A stretch of DNA of 64,000 bases. It comes from DATATB01 sp036268995. GTDB taxonomy: Bacteria > Planctomycetota > Planctomycetia > Pirellulales > PNKZ01. The position numbers and the translations under genes are program-made. Below, piece by piece: positions 8,357 through 15,625 of this stretch. The notes under the pieces were generated by a model that saw nothing but the letters and a program-made list of their open reading frames with translations, did not search any database and was not told the origin of the DNA. Within the stretch, counting starts at the first letter, position 1. Every line of letters begins with the position of its first letter. The DNA is taken from the NCBI GenBank assembly GCA_036268995.1, contig DATATB010000145.1, positions 1-64,000 on the forward strand, written 5' to 3'.

Positions 8357-9427
8357 TCAGTTGCGAGCCAAGATCGGCAGCCAGGTGCAGAGGAAGTAGG
8401 CACGCGGGGCGGCCAGGTCGAGCACCGTTTGCAATTCGCTGCCTCGCGATTGCGCGCTGTGCGAAGCTAGCAGCCCCTCGAATAGCGCAAATGGCCGCTT
8501 GTACTTCACTACTTTGGTCTTCTTTTTGTCGAGCCCCGCCAAGGTTGCCACTCGGTCGATCGCCTCTTCGATGAATCCTTCCTTGTCCACCAGGCCGTTG
8601 GCCAGCGCCTGGTCGGTATCGAAGACCTGGCCGGTGGCGATCTTATCCAGTTCTTCGGGATGAGCCTTGAACCGCGGCCGACCGTCGCGGACGATCTTCT
8701 TGAACCGTGAAAAGCTGTCGTCCACCAATTGCTGCAAGGCCTTCTTTTCCTCGGGCGTCATCGCCCGGGTGAACGAGCCCATCTGCTTCAGCGGGCCGCT
8801 CTTGATCGAGTCGTCGCTGACGTCGGCGCGTTTCAGCAGGCCCGACAGGTCGTAGTGCGGAATAATCACGCCGATCGAGCCGGTCCACGTGGTCGGCTCG
8901 GCAAAGATCGACTCGGGCGTATCGCCCACGGCCATCGACACATAGTATCCGCCGCTGGCTGCCAGCCCGCCCATGCTCACGACCAGCGGCAGCGGCTTGC
9001 CCTCGTTTTCCTTCTGCTTGTCGGCTTTCAGCTTGAGCAGGTGATGGTAGATGTAGTCGCTGCCGGTGACGGTGCCGCCGGGCGAATCGACGCGGAGCAC
9101 GATGGCCTTGACGTGCTTGTCGTCGCGCACGTGGTCGATTTGCTTTTTGACAAAGCCGTCGCCTTCGATAATCGTGCCTTCGACCGTGATGATGGCGATT
9201 TTGTCCTTGCCGTGCTCGTCCAGCGAGTGGTAGGTCTCTTCGATCACGCTGTCGCTGCCGCCGGTTAGTAACGTCAAGCCGGCAAACACCAGCAGGATCA
9301 CGCAGCCAAATCCTAGGATCAGGCTGAAAAATCCAAACAGCATCATGAACAACCGCCGCAGCAAGCGCGGCCGCTGCGGCACGACCACGACCGACGGGGA
9401 AACGCTCTGCGGTTGCGACTCGGTCAT
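8357..9427 (-). CDS. sppA: Signal peptide peptidase SppA-type serine protease (S49)
   Basis: About 356 residues. A single membrane helix (about residues 27-54) anchors a periplasmic S49 protease domain expected to cleave leftover signal peptides. The conserved core is AIVLRVDSPGGTV, then GGLAASGGYYVSM with the predicted nucleophile Ser158, then WTGSIGVI and DSIKSGPLKQMGS, where Lys209 fits the catalytic base. It is the short, single-domain form like Bacillus SppA. The ATG at 9427 places the charged segment and the helix correctly; the longer frame to 9553 has no family similarity. Confidence 0.9.
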   Translation of the reverse strand: MTESQPQSVSPSVVVVPQRPRLLRRLFMMLFGFFSLILGFGCVILLVFAGLTLLTGGSDSVIEETYHSLDEHGKDKIAIITVEGTIIEGDGFVKKQIDHVRDDKHVKAIVLRVDSPGGTVTGSDYIYHHLLKLKADKQKENEGKPLPLVVSMGGLAASGGYYVSMAVGDTPESIFAEPTTWTGSIGVIIPHYDLSGLLKRADVSDDSIKSGPLKQMGSFTRAMTPEEKKALQQLVDDSFSRFKKIVRDGRPRFKAHPEELDKIATGQVFDTDQALANGLVDKEGFIEEAIDRVATLAGLDKKKTKVVKYKRPFALFEGLLASHSAQSRGSELQTVLDLAAPRAYFLCTWLPILARN

Positions 9428-9686
9428 GGGGTGATTCACCAGACGGGGGAAGGAAAAGATGCAAGGCTGCCGAAGTTGGCCCGGCACGGCTGCCGCCGGC
9501 TCGATCAGCAGCCAGCCGGGCCGGCCGCGGGCCGAGGTATTGTAGTCGACCACCCACGTCGGGCAACCGCTCCCCCTCGCCTATGCTGTTGCCAGGGCGA
9601 GCCTTGGGGGAGTAAGCTAGGCCCCGGGCCGGCGTGCGCGCCGGCGGGATCATAGGTTCCGGGCCAATGCGCAAGGAGACGACGGA

Positions 9687-10442
9687 GTGTTTGTCGCGGC
9701 CTCAACGGAGTGTTTTTCGACCTTGCCCCTGGAGACCGCCTTGCAGCGGCTGGTCGACCTGGAATTTACGCGGGTCGAGATCTGCCTGCACGAAAAGGGC
9801 AATCAGCTCAAGCCCTCGGAAGTGCATGCCAACTTGGAGCAGGCGATTCACGCCTGCCGCGATACGCAGCGTCTGACGCCGGTGGCCTATAGCCTCGACA
9901 TCGACGCACCGGAAAGCGACTACTACCAGCAGTTTGCCTCGTGCTGCAAGCTGGCCAAGGCCACGAAGGTGGTCATCATCACCGTCCCCTCGGCCGAGTT
10001 GGGCACGCCCTTCAATGCCGAGATCGAGCGGCTGCGCGAGTTGGTGCGCATCGCCACGCTCGAAGGCGTGGTCGTGGGGCTCAAGACGCAAGTCGGCCGC
10101 ATGACGCAGGACCCGACCACGGCCATGGTCTTGTGCGACAACGTCAAGGGGCTGGCCATCACGCTCGACCCCAGCCACTACGTCTACACCCCGCTCTCGA
10201 ATAACGACTACGATTGCCTGCTCAAGTACGTCTGCCATCTGCAACTCCGCGACACCAGCAAGCAGAAGCTGCAAGTGCGCGTCGGCCAGGGCGAAATCGA
10301 GTATGGCCGGCTGATCACGCAGCTCGCCAAGTTCCGCTACAACCGCGCGCTGTGCGTCAACATTCTCGACATCGACAACGAAGACGTGGATCACATGGCC
10401 GAGATGCGCAAAATGCGCCTACTGCTGGAAAGCCTGCTCTAA
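9687..10442 (+). CDS. TIM-barrel sugar phosphate isomerase/epimerase-like protein
   Basis: This 251-residue protein looks like the xylose-isomerase-like AP endonuclease-2 family: an N-terminal strand-helix unit (STLPLETALQRLVDLEFTRVEICL), central ATKVVIITVPSAELGTPF, LAITLDPSHYVY and LLKYVCHLQLRD with a predicted metal-site His, and QGEIEYGRLITQL near the end. Substrate unknown; no signal peptide. The GTG at 9687 follows AAGGAGA. It is divergent from sppA and 116 bases before nadB with repeat hairpins in between, so it is probably transcribed alone. Confidence 0.7.
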   Translation: MFVAASTECFSTLPLETALQRLVDLEFTRVEICLHEKGNQLKPSEVHANLEQAIHACRDTQRLTPVAYSLDIDAPESDYYQQFASCCKLAKATKVVIITVPSAELGTPFNAEIERLRELVRIATLEGVVVGLKTQVGRMTQDPTTAMVLCDNVKGLAITLDPSHYVYTPLSNNDYDCLLKYVCHLQLRDTSKQKLQVRVGQGEIEYGRLITQLAKFRYNRALCVNILDIDNEDVDHMAEMRKMRLLLESLL

Positions 10443-10477
10443 GCGGCCGGTCGTGGTTGATCGAGCGGCATTGTTGT

Positions 10478-10550
10478 GGGTGCCATGCCCACGCCGCGTG
10501 GGCATGCCGAGCATAGGACCACATGCCCACGAAGCGTGGGCATGGCACCC
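10478..10550. repeat. Double-hairpin intergenic repeat, family R2
   Basis: Two hairpins share the stem CATGCCCACG. The first (10484-10506) is an 11-bp perfect stem around one base; the second (10522-10544) has a 10-bp stem and loop AAG. The flanks GGGTGCC and GGCACCC (from 10478 and to 10550) also pair, so the whole block can close as a large cruciform. It lies between the TIM-barrel gene and nadB and could end transcription, though no T-run follows. Confidence 0.8.
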
Positions 10551-10558
10551 GGCTAGGG

Positions 10559-12232
10559 ATGGCGTTCTTATTTGACATTCCTATGCATAGTCCGAGCGAT
10601 TTGCAGAGCGACGTGCGGCTGGCGGCCGGCGCGGTAGGCCCTCGCTATCTGGTGCGCTTCGACCCCAAACGGGTTTCGCACCACTTCACCGACGTGCTGA
10701 TCATCGGCGGCGGACTGGCCGGCCTGCGGGCCGCCTTGGCCATCGATCCGAACATGAGCGTGCTGGTCATCACCAAGGACAGCCTGCTGCAATCCAACAG
10801 CAATTATGCCCAAGGCGGCATTGCCGGCGTGCTCGATCCCGAGGATCGCTTCGAAAACCACGTGGCCGACACGCTGCGGGCCGGCGGCCAGTTGTGCGAT
10901 CGCGAAGTCGTGGAAATGGTCGTGCGCGAAGCGCCCGAGCGGATCGGCGAGCTAATGGCCTGGGGCGCCCACTTCGACCAGGAGGCCGGCTCGCTGGCTT
11001 TGGGCCGAGAGGGCGGCCATAGCCACGACCGCATCGTTCACGCCCTGGGCGATGCCACCGGCAAAGAAGTCATGCGGGCCGTCATCGATCGCGCCCGCGC
11101 GCTGCCGAACCTGGTCACCTGGCAGGACACCTTTACGCTCGACTTGCTCACGGCCGACGGCGCCTGCCGCGGCGCGCTCGTCTGGAACGCCGCCCACGGC
11201 AAGACGCTGGTCTGGGCCAAGCAAACGATCCTTTGCACCGGCGGCGCCGGCCAGCTCTATCGCGAAACCACGAACCCCGAGGTGGCCACCGGCGACGGCT
11301 ATGCCCTGGCCTATCGGGCCGGCGCTCAGCTCCGCGACATGGAGTTCATGCAGTTCCATCCCACGGTGTTGTACATCGCCGGCAGCAGCCGCAATCTCAT
11401 TACGGAAGCCATGCGCGGCGAAGGGGCGCACCTGGTCGATCGGGCCGGCCATCGCTTCATGGGCGAGTACGACGCGCGCGGCGAGCTGGCTCCACGCGAC
11501 GTGGTGAGCCAGGCCATCGTCACGCAAATGGAAAAAACCCGGCATCCGAACGTGTACCTCGATCTGTCGCACCTGGATCCCGACCGCATTCGTCGGCGGT
11601 TTCCGGGCATCTCGGCCATTTGCGCCGAATTTGGCATCGACATTACGCGCGACTGGATTCCCGTGCGGCCCGGCGCGCATTACATGATCGGCGGCGTCAC
11701 CGTCGATCAGCAGGGCCGCACCACGCTGCCGGGCTTGTGGGCGGCCGGCGAAGTCACCAGCAGCGGCCTGCACGGCGCCAATCGCCTGGCCTCGAACAGC
11801 CTGCTCGAAGGGCTCGTCTTCGGCGCCCATGCCGGACTGGGGGCCGGCGCGGCCGCCGCCGCGATCGCCGACGACTTTCGGGCCTTGCCCCTGGCCAGCG
11901 CCCCCCAGCCGGAACCCATCGAACCGCTCGACCTGGGCGATATCCGCAATTCGCTCAAGAGCCTCATGTGGCGCAATGCCGGTGTCCGCCGCGACGAGAC
12001 CGGCCTGGCGGAAGCGTCCGAAACGATCGAGCACTGGTGCGGCTACGTCCTCAAGCGGCAATTCAACGACCCGCCGGGCTGGCAATTGCAAAACATGCTC
12101 TGCGTCGCCCAGCTGATGATCGCCGCGGCCTTGCATCGCCGCGAAAGCCGGGGCGTGCACTTACGTTCCGACTTTCCCGCCCTCGACAACGCCCACTGGC
12201 AGCGCCACATCAGCTTCACCCGGCCCCAATAA
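10559..12232 (+). CDS. nadB: L-aspartate oxidase
   Basis: This 557-residue FAD enzyme oxidises L-aspartate to iminoaspartate, the first step of de novo NAD synthesis. The Rossmann FAD motif GGGLAGLRAAL starts near residue 50, followed by SNYAQGGIAGVL, GREGGHSHDRIVHALGDATG, LCTGGAGQLY, MEFMQFHPT and GLWAAGEVTSSGLHGANRL, an order typical of NadB rather than succinate dehydrogenase. The start is uncertain between ATG 10559 and ATG 10583; neither has a good ribosome-binding site. A further ATG at 10523 falls inside the R2 repeat and was rejected. nadA and nadC are not in the window. Confidence 0.92.
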   Translation: MAFLFDIPMHSPSDLQSDVRLAAGAVGPRYLVRFDPKRVSHHFTDVLIIGGGLAGLRAALAIDPNMSVLVITKDSLLQSNSNYAQGGIAGVLDPEDRFENHVADTLRAGGQLCDREVVEMVVREAPERIGELMAWGAHFDQEAGSLALGREGGHSHDRIVHALGDATGKEVMRAVIDRARALPNLVTWQDTFTLDLLTADGACRGALVWNAAHGKTLVWAKQTILCTGGAGQLYRETTNPEVATGDGYALAYRAGAQLRDMEFMQFHPTVLYIAGSSRNLITEAMRGEGAHLVDRAGHRFMGEYDARGELAPRDVVSQAIVTQMEKTRHPNVYLDLSHLDPDRIRRRFPGISAICAEFGIDITRDWIPVRPGAHYMIGGVTVDQQGRTTLPGLWAAGEVTSSGLHGANRLASNSLLEGLVFGAHAGLGAGAAAAAIADDFRALPLASAPQPEPIEPLDLGDIRNSLKSLMWRNAGVRRDETGLAEASETIEHWCGYVLKRQFNDPPGWQLQNMLCVAQLMIAAALHRRESRGVHLRSDFPALDNAHWQRHISFTRPQ

Positions 12233-12255
12233 ACGACGTACCAGCCCCCCCCAAG

Positions 12256-12277
12256 CCCACGGACTGCGGTCCGTGGG
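12256..12277. terminator. Hairpin after nadB
   Basis: CCCACGGAC (12256-12264) pairs with GTCCGTGGG (12269-12277) across a four-base loop. There is no immediate T-run, so intrinsic termination is unproven; it may instead be another short intergenic repeat. A T-rich tract follows only 50 bases later (12330-12352). Confidence 0.45.
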
Positions 12278-12378
12278 GGCATCACCACGCGCCTAAACCC
12301 CTGGACAGACCGCCAGCACGCAGGGTATTTTTCTTTTAGATTGTTTCTTTAGTTCTCTAGCTGCGGAGAATGCAAAAC

Positions 12379-13119
12379 ATGACGACCCGCTCCGGGCCGG
12401 CCATGATCGAGGCCATTGGTCTGTCGAAGTACTACGGCGACTTCACCGCCACCGAAAACGTCAGCTTTCAGATCCACCAGGGCGAAGTGGTGGCGTTTCT
12501 CGGCCCCAACGGCGCCGGCAAAAGCACGACCATGAAGCTGCTGACCGGCTACCTGGCCCCCTCGGCCGGCACGGCCCGCATCGCCGGCCACGACATGGCG
12601 ACCGATCGGCTGGAAGGCTCGAAGAAGCTGGGCTACCTGCCCGAGAACGGCCCGCTGTACGCCGACATGACGCCGCGCAGCCTGCTGGACTTCTTCGCCG
12701 ACGCCCGCGGTCTGCGCGGCAGCTATCGGGCCACGCGCATCGAAGCCGTCATTGATCTCTGCGCCTTGGGGAGCGTCATTGGCAAGCCCATCGGCAAACT
12801 CTCCAAAGGCTTTCGGCAGCGCGTGGGCATGGCCCAGGCGTTGCTGCACGAGCCCGAGGTACTGATCCTCGACGAGCCCACGGCCGGCTTGGATCCGAAT
12901 CAGATTCGCGAGGTCCGCAACACGATCCGCAAGCTGGGCGAGACCAAGACCATTCTGCTCTCGACTCACATCCTGCAGGAAGTCGCGGCGATGGCCAGCC
13001 GCGTACTCTTCATCAACGAGGGCCGCTTGAAGTTCGACGGCGCCCCCGACGAACTGACCCGCGACGGCAAACCCCTCGACGAGCACTTCCACGACCTCAG
13101 CGCCGACGCCGTGGCATAA
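12379..13119 (+). CDS. ABC transporter ATP-binding protein (GldA/CcmA-like)
   Basis: This 246-residue protein is an ABC ATPase: Walker A GPNGAGKST (residues 42-50), Q-loop region LGYLPENGPLY, signature LSKGFRQRVG, Walker B VLILDEPTAGLDP, and switch His in LLSTHILQEV. The arrangement resembles the ATPase of ABC-2 exporters and GldA of gliding-type transporters. Those are normally followed by an ABC-2 permease, but here a truncated minus-strand gene and a transposase element come next, so the membrane partner must be elsewhere or lost. The ATG at 12379 lies 10 bases after GGAGA; an ATG at 12370 is too close to it. Confidence 0.88.
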   Translation: MTTRSGPAMIEAIGLSKYYGDFTATENVSFQIHQGEVVAFLGPNGAGKSTTMKLLTGYLAPSAGTARIAGHDMATDRLEGSKKLGYLPENGPLYADMTPRSLLDFFADARGLRGSYRATRIEAVIDLCALGSVIGKPIGKLSKGFRQRVGMAQALLHEPEVLILDEPTAGLDPNQIREVRNTIRKLGETKTILLSTHILQEVAAMASRVLFINEGRLKFDGAPDELTRDGKPLDEHFHDLSADAVA

Positions 13120-13169
13120 GCCGCACGCGTGCTTGCCGCCATCAGCTTATTGGACTTCCTTCGCCACCT

Positions 13170-13349
13170 TCAGGACTGGAGTAGGGCGATGGCCTTGTCC
13201 AGGCCGCCAATCGAATTGGCGAACTGAGCCGCCTTGCGAATCTCGCCGACCCCGAAGCTTCCGTTGGCTTGAGGCTCCGACTTGGCCGTCGGCTTCCGCC
13301 CGGCTTTGCCCGGTTTTCCGTTCGATTCGGTGGCAGCGATTTCCGGGGA
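13170..13349 (-). pseudogene. 3' fragment of a hypothetical gene cut by the transposase element
   Basis: Read on the minus strand, about 58 residues look like a genuine protein end: NGKPGKAGRKPTAKSEP (a basic, AT-hook-like segment), then FGVGEIRKAAQFANSIGGL and DKAIALLQS before a TGA at 13170-13172. Immediately upstream the frame runs into the left repeat of the transposase element at 13350, so the 5' part is missing. I could not find the missing part on the far side of the element. The simplest reading is disruption by insertion; a chance frame cannot be excluded. Confidence 0.45.
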
Positions 13350-14103
13350 GAAAAAGGTGTCAGGAACCTTTTTGTTGACAAAGGGTCGCACGCTGCGTAT
13401 TTTGGGCCGTATATGGGACGGGCACATCGCGCGGCTGAAGGCGGCTACGTTTATCATGTGCTGAATCGTGCCAATGCGCGGATGACGATCTTTAACGACG
13501 CGGGCGACTATCAGGCCTTCGAACAAGTCTTGATCGAGGCAGTCGAGCGCACCGGCACGCGCTTGCTGGCCTACTGCGTGCTGCCGAACCATTGGCATTT
13601 GCTGGTCTGGCCTACGGCCGATGGCGAACTGTCGCGGTTCGTCGGCTGGCTCACGCTGACTCACACGCAGCGTTGGCACGCCCATCGGCATTCGACCGGT
13701 TCTGGACACGTGTATCAAGGGCGATTCAAGTCGTTTCCCGTGCAGGAAGACGAACACTTTTATGCGGTCGCCCGCTATGTGGAGCGGAATCCGCTGCGTG
13801 CAAATCTGGTGAGCCGTGCCGAGCAGTGGCGCTGGAGCAGCCTGTTCCGCTGGTCGAGCGGGTCGGCCGACAAAGGCCTGTTGGCCTCATGGCCCGCGCC
13901 GCGCAAGCCGGGCTGGATTGCGCATGTGAATGCTGCGCAATCTGAAGCCGAGCTATCCGCCGTGCGTCGTAGCATTGGCCGCGGATCGCCATTTGGCGAC
14001 GAATCGTGGACTGCGCTGGCCGTCGACCGGCTAGACCTCGCAATCACGATCCGTCCCCGCGGAAGGCCAAAAATATCCAATATTGGTTCCTGACACCTTT
14101 TCC
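13350..14103 (+). mobile_element. REP-associated tyrosine transposase (RAYT) element with inverted 17-bp ends
   Basis: The sequence AAAAGGTGTCAGGAACC (13352-13368) reappears exactly inverted at 14085-14101, framing the transposase gene. The left end is itself a hairpin: AAAAAGGT and ACCTTTTT pair over seven bases (13351-13373). This fits RAYT biology, where a Y1-type transposase is flanked by the REP hairpins it processes. The element interrupts the fragment ending at 13170. Confidence 0.8.
13413..14093 (+). CDS. REP-associated tyrosine transposase (Y1/HUH family)
   Basis: This 226-residue protein has the Y1 transposase fold. Residues MGRAHRAAEGGYVYHVLNRA start the domain, YCVLPNHWHLLVWP contains the HUH metal-binding His-x-His pair, GHVYQGRFKSFPVQEDEHF follows, and YAVARYVERNPLRANLV holds the region with the predicted catalytic Tyr. 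The family nicks single-stranded REP hairpins and can move them. The ATG at 13413 starts at the domain edge; longer versions translate through the flanking repeat. It is complete and apparently intact. Confidence 0.9.
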   Translation: MGRAHRAAEGGYVYHVLNRANARMTIFNDAGDYQAFEQVLIEAVERTGTRLLAYCVLPNHWHLLVWPTADGELSRFVGWLTLTHTQRWHAHRHSTGSGHVYQGRFKSFPVQEDEHFYAVARYVERNPLRANLVSRAEQWRWSSLFRWSSGSADKGLLASWPAPRKPGWIAHVNAAQSEAELSAVRRSIGRGSPFGDESWTALAVDRLDLAITIRPRGRPKISNIGS

Positions 14104-14135
14104 TTTCAATCCGAGAGGCGTTCACTCCGTTTGGC

Positions 14136-14744
14136 GTGGTCTATCTCGACATCATGCCCGAGTCCGACCGCTCGATCCGAGTGCTGGTGGCCATTCCCGC
14201 ACGAAGCAACTTCGAGAACTCACTCCTTCCTCCGTGCGGCGTTGATTCGATCGTCGTACTCCGCTATGCCTTCCGGCCGGTGGAGAACGTGTGGCGACGT
14301 GGTTCGAGAATCCTGAAGTGGCCTTTGTGGTCGGGCCGATGGACGCTCGTCGATCGCATTGACTCGGCGTTCTGCGAGCCGTTTCGTGTGGTTACGCGAA
14401 ATAACATGTACTACTTTGTCACTGGCTCCGGCCAGTTGTACGACGTCGACACCGCGCCGGGCAAAGACCGCAAGATGCGGCTCCTCTGGCCCACGGCGAA
14501 CACCGCGTCCATCGTCGAGATGATCGAGGACACCGATGCGGGCAAATCCTATGCGTTCACCGCGAGTTCGTTCTTCCACATCGATTCAAAGATCACTCCC
14601 CAACTCTGCGATATCGGTCCGGCCGACGAAATCAAGCCCGACGACCCGCTGCCGGTGCTGCGGCGTTGTGCGCAAACGCTGGTGCAGCGCGGGTTGGTCA
14701 AGCTTCCAGCCGCAGGCGAGCCCCAGCCGGCGAAGGCAAATTGA
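14136..14744 (+). CDS. Hypothetical protein, possibly a remnant
   Basis: About 202 residues from GTG 14136, or 196 from ATG 14154; neither start is convincing. I do not recognise the protein. It has beta-rich segments (FRVVTRNNMYYFVTGSGQLYD and SYAFTASSFFHIDS), no signal peptide and no membrane helix. It starts 33 bases after the RAYT element and ends in the repeat-rich stretch at 14800-15105, so it may be a resident gene that lost its 5' end or cargo of the mobile patch. Confidence 0.45.
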   Translation: MVYLDIMPESDRSIRVLVAIPARSNFENSLLPPCGVDSIVVLRYAFRPVENVWRRGSRILKWPLWSGRWTLVDRIDSAFCEPFRVVTRNNMYYFVTGSGQLYDVDTAPGKDRKMRLLWPTANTASIVEMIEDTDAGKSYAFTASSFFHIDSKITPQLCDIGPADEIKPDDPLPVLRRCAQTLVQRGLVKLPAAGEPQPAKAN

Positions 14745-15137
14745 TTCGATTGCGACTGGGGCCGGAGAAGCTGTCGGGGTCCGGCGATTGTTTGCGTCTT
14801 AGCATTTTCGGCGCGGGTGGATGCAGCCGGCGGGGGAAATCAAAAGGGGGAAAGGAAATCAAAAGGGACATTCTAAAGGAGATCAAAAGGGACATTCTAC
14901 TTTTCGCGTTTGAAAAAGCAGAACGGCCCCTCGTGCAAGTTGGCCCGGCCTTGATCGCAGGCGGGAAATCAAAAGGGGGAAATCAAAAGGGGGGGGGGGA
15001 CGAAGAAACAGGGACGGGTCCAGTTATTGGAAAATAACCGGTTATTGACCGTTGTTCGAGCGGGTCAAATAAAGGGGTCAGAACTTAGTTCTGCCCCCTT
15101 TTCATCTTGAATGGGCTCATCCGCGAGTAAACAGACG
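14745..15137. repeat. Gene-free stretch with short repeats and a REP-like hairpin
   Basis: Four or five copies of AAATCAAAAGGG occur at about 14837-14848, 14856-14868, 14881-14892 (as GATCAAAAGGGACATTCTA, twice) and 14966-14992, the last running into an 11-G tract at 14989-14999. At 15075-15103 AGGGGtCAGAACT and AGTTCTGcCCCCT form a near-perfect hairpin of the kind tied to RAYT transposases. GGTTATT/AATAACC near 15030-15045 is a smaller dyad. I see no gene here; it looks like a landing area for REP-type sequences. Confidence 0.65.
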
Positions 15138-15536
15138 ATGGCAAAAACCGGTGCGGGAGAGGAAAAATCGGCTGCGGAGTTGATCAGCGAGCGAATTGCA
15201 GAACTCGGCGATTGGCGCGGAGAGATGCTTCGCCGCGTACGCAAACTGATCAAGCAGGCCGATCCCAAAGTCATCGAAGAATGGAAATGGAGAGGAACGC
15301 CCGTGTGGTCGCACGACGGGATCATCTGCACGGGCGAAACGTACAAGAAAGTCGTCAAGCTCACGTTCGCCAAAGGCGCCAGCCTGGAAGATCCCGCCGG
15401 CTTATTCAACTCCAGCCTGGATGGCAACGTCCGCCGCGCCATCGATATCCACGAAGACGACAAGCTCGACGAACCGGCACTCAAGGCTCTGATTCGCGCC
15501 GCCGCCAGTCTCAACGCGCTCAAAAAGAAGAAGTGA
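15138..15536 (+). CDS. DUF1801 domain protein
   Basis: This 132-residue protein fits the DUF1801/YdhG-like fold: MLRRVRKLIKQADPKVIEEWKW, then GTPVWSHDGIICTGETYKKVVKLTF and a C-terminal DEPALKALIRAAASLNALKKKK. The family has no settled function; some members are called iron chaperone-like on structure alone. ATG 15138 starts at a sensible distance before the domain; ATG 15111 is also in frame but touches the REP hairpin. The Lys-rich C-terminus and position beside a mobile patch suggest an accessory gene. Confidence 0.75.
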   Translation: MAKTGAGEEKSAAELISERIAELGDWRGEMLRRVRKLIKQADPKVIEEWKWRGTPVWSHDGIICTGETYKKVVKLTFAKGASLEDPAGLFNSSLDGNVRRAIDIHEDDKLDEPALKALIRAAASLNALKKKK

Positions 15537-15625
15537 CGGCGAACTTCTCATCCGTGATCAAACCCGGGGCGATCTGGGACGAAACGGCTGTTTCGGCCGG
15601 CCAGGACGTGGGATAATGACGCCCG

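Noticed and set aside
10523..10558. Upstream ATG start of nadB
   Set aside because: It falls within the second hairpin of repeat R2, adds no family residues and lacks a ribosome-binding site.
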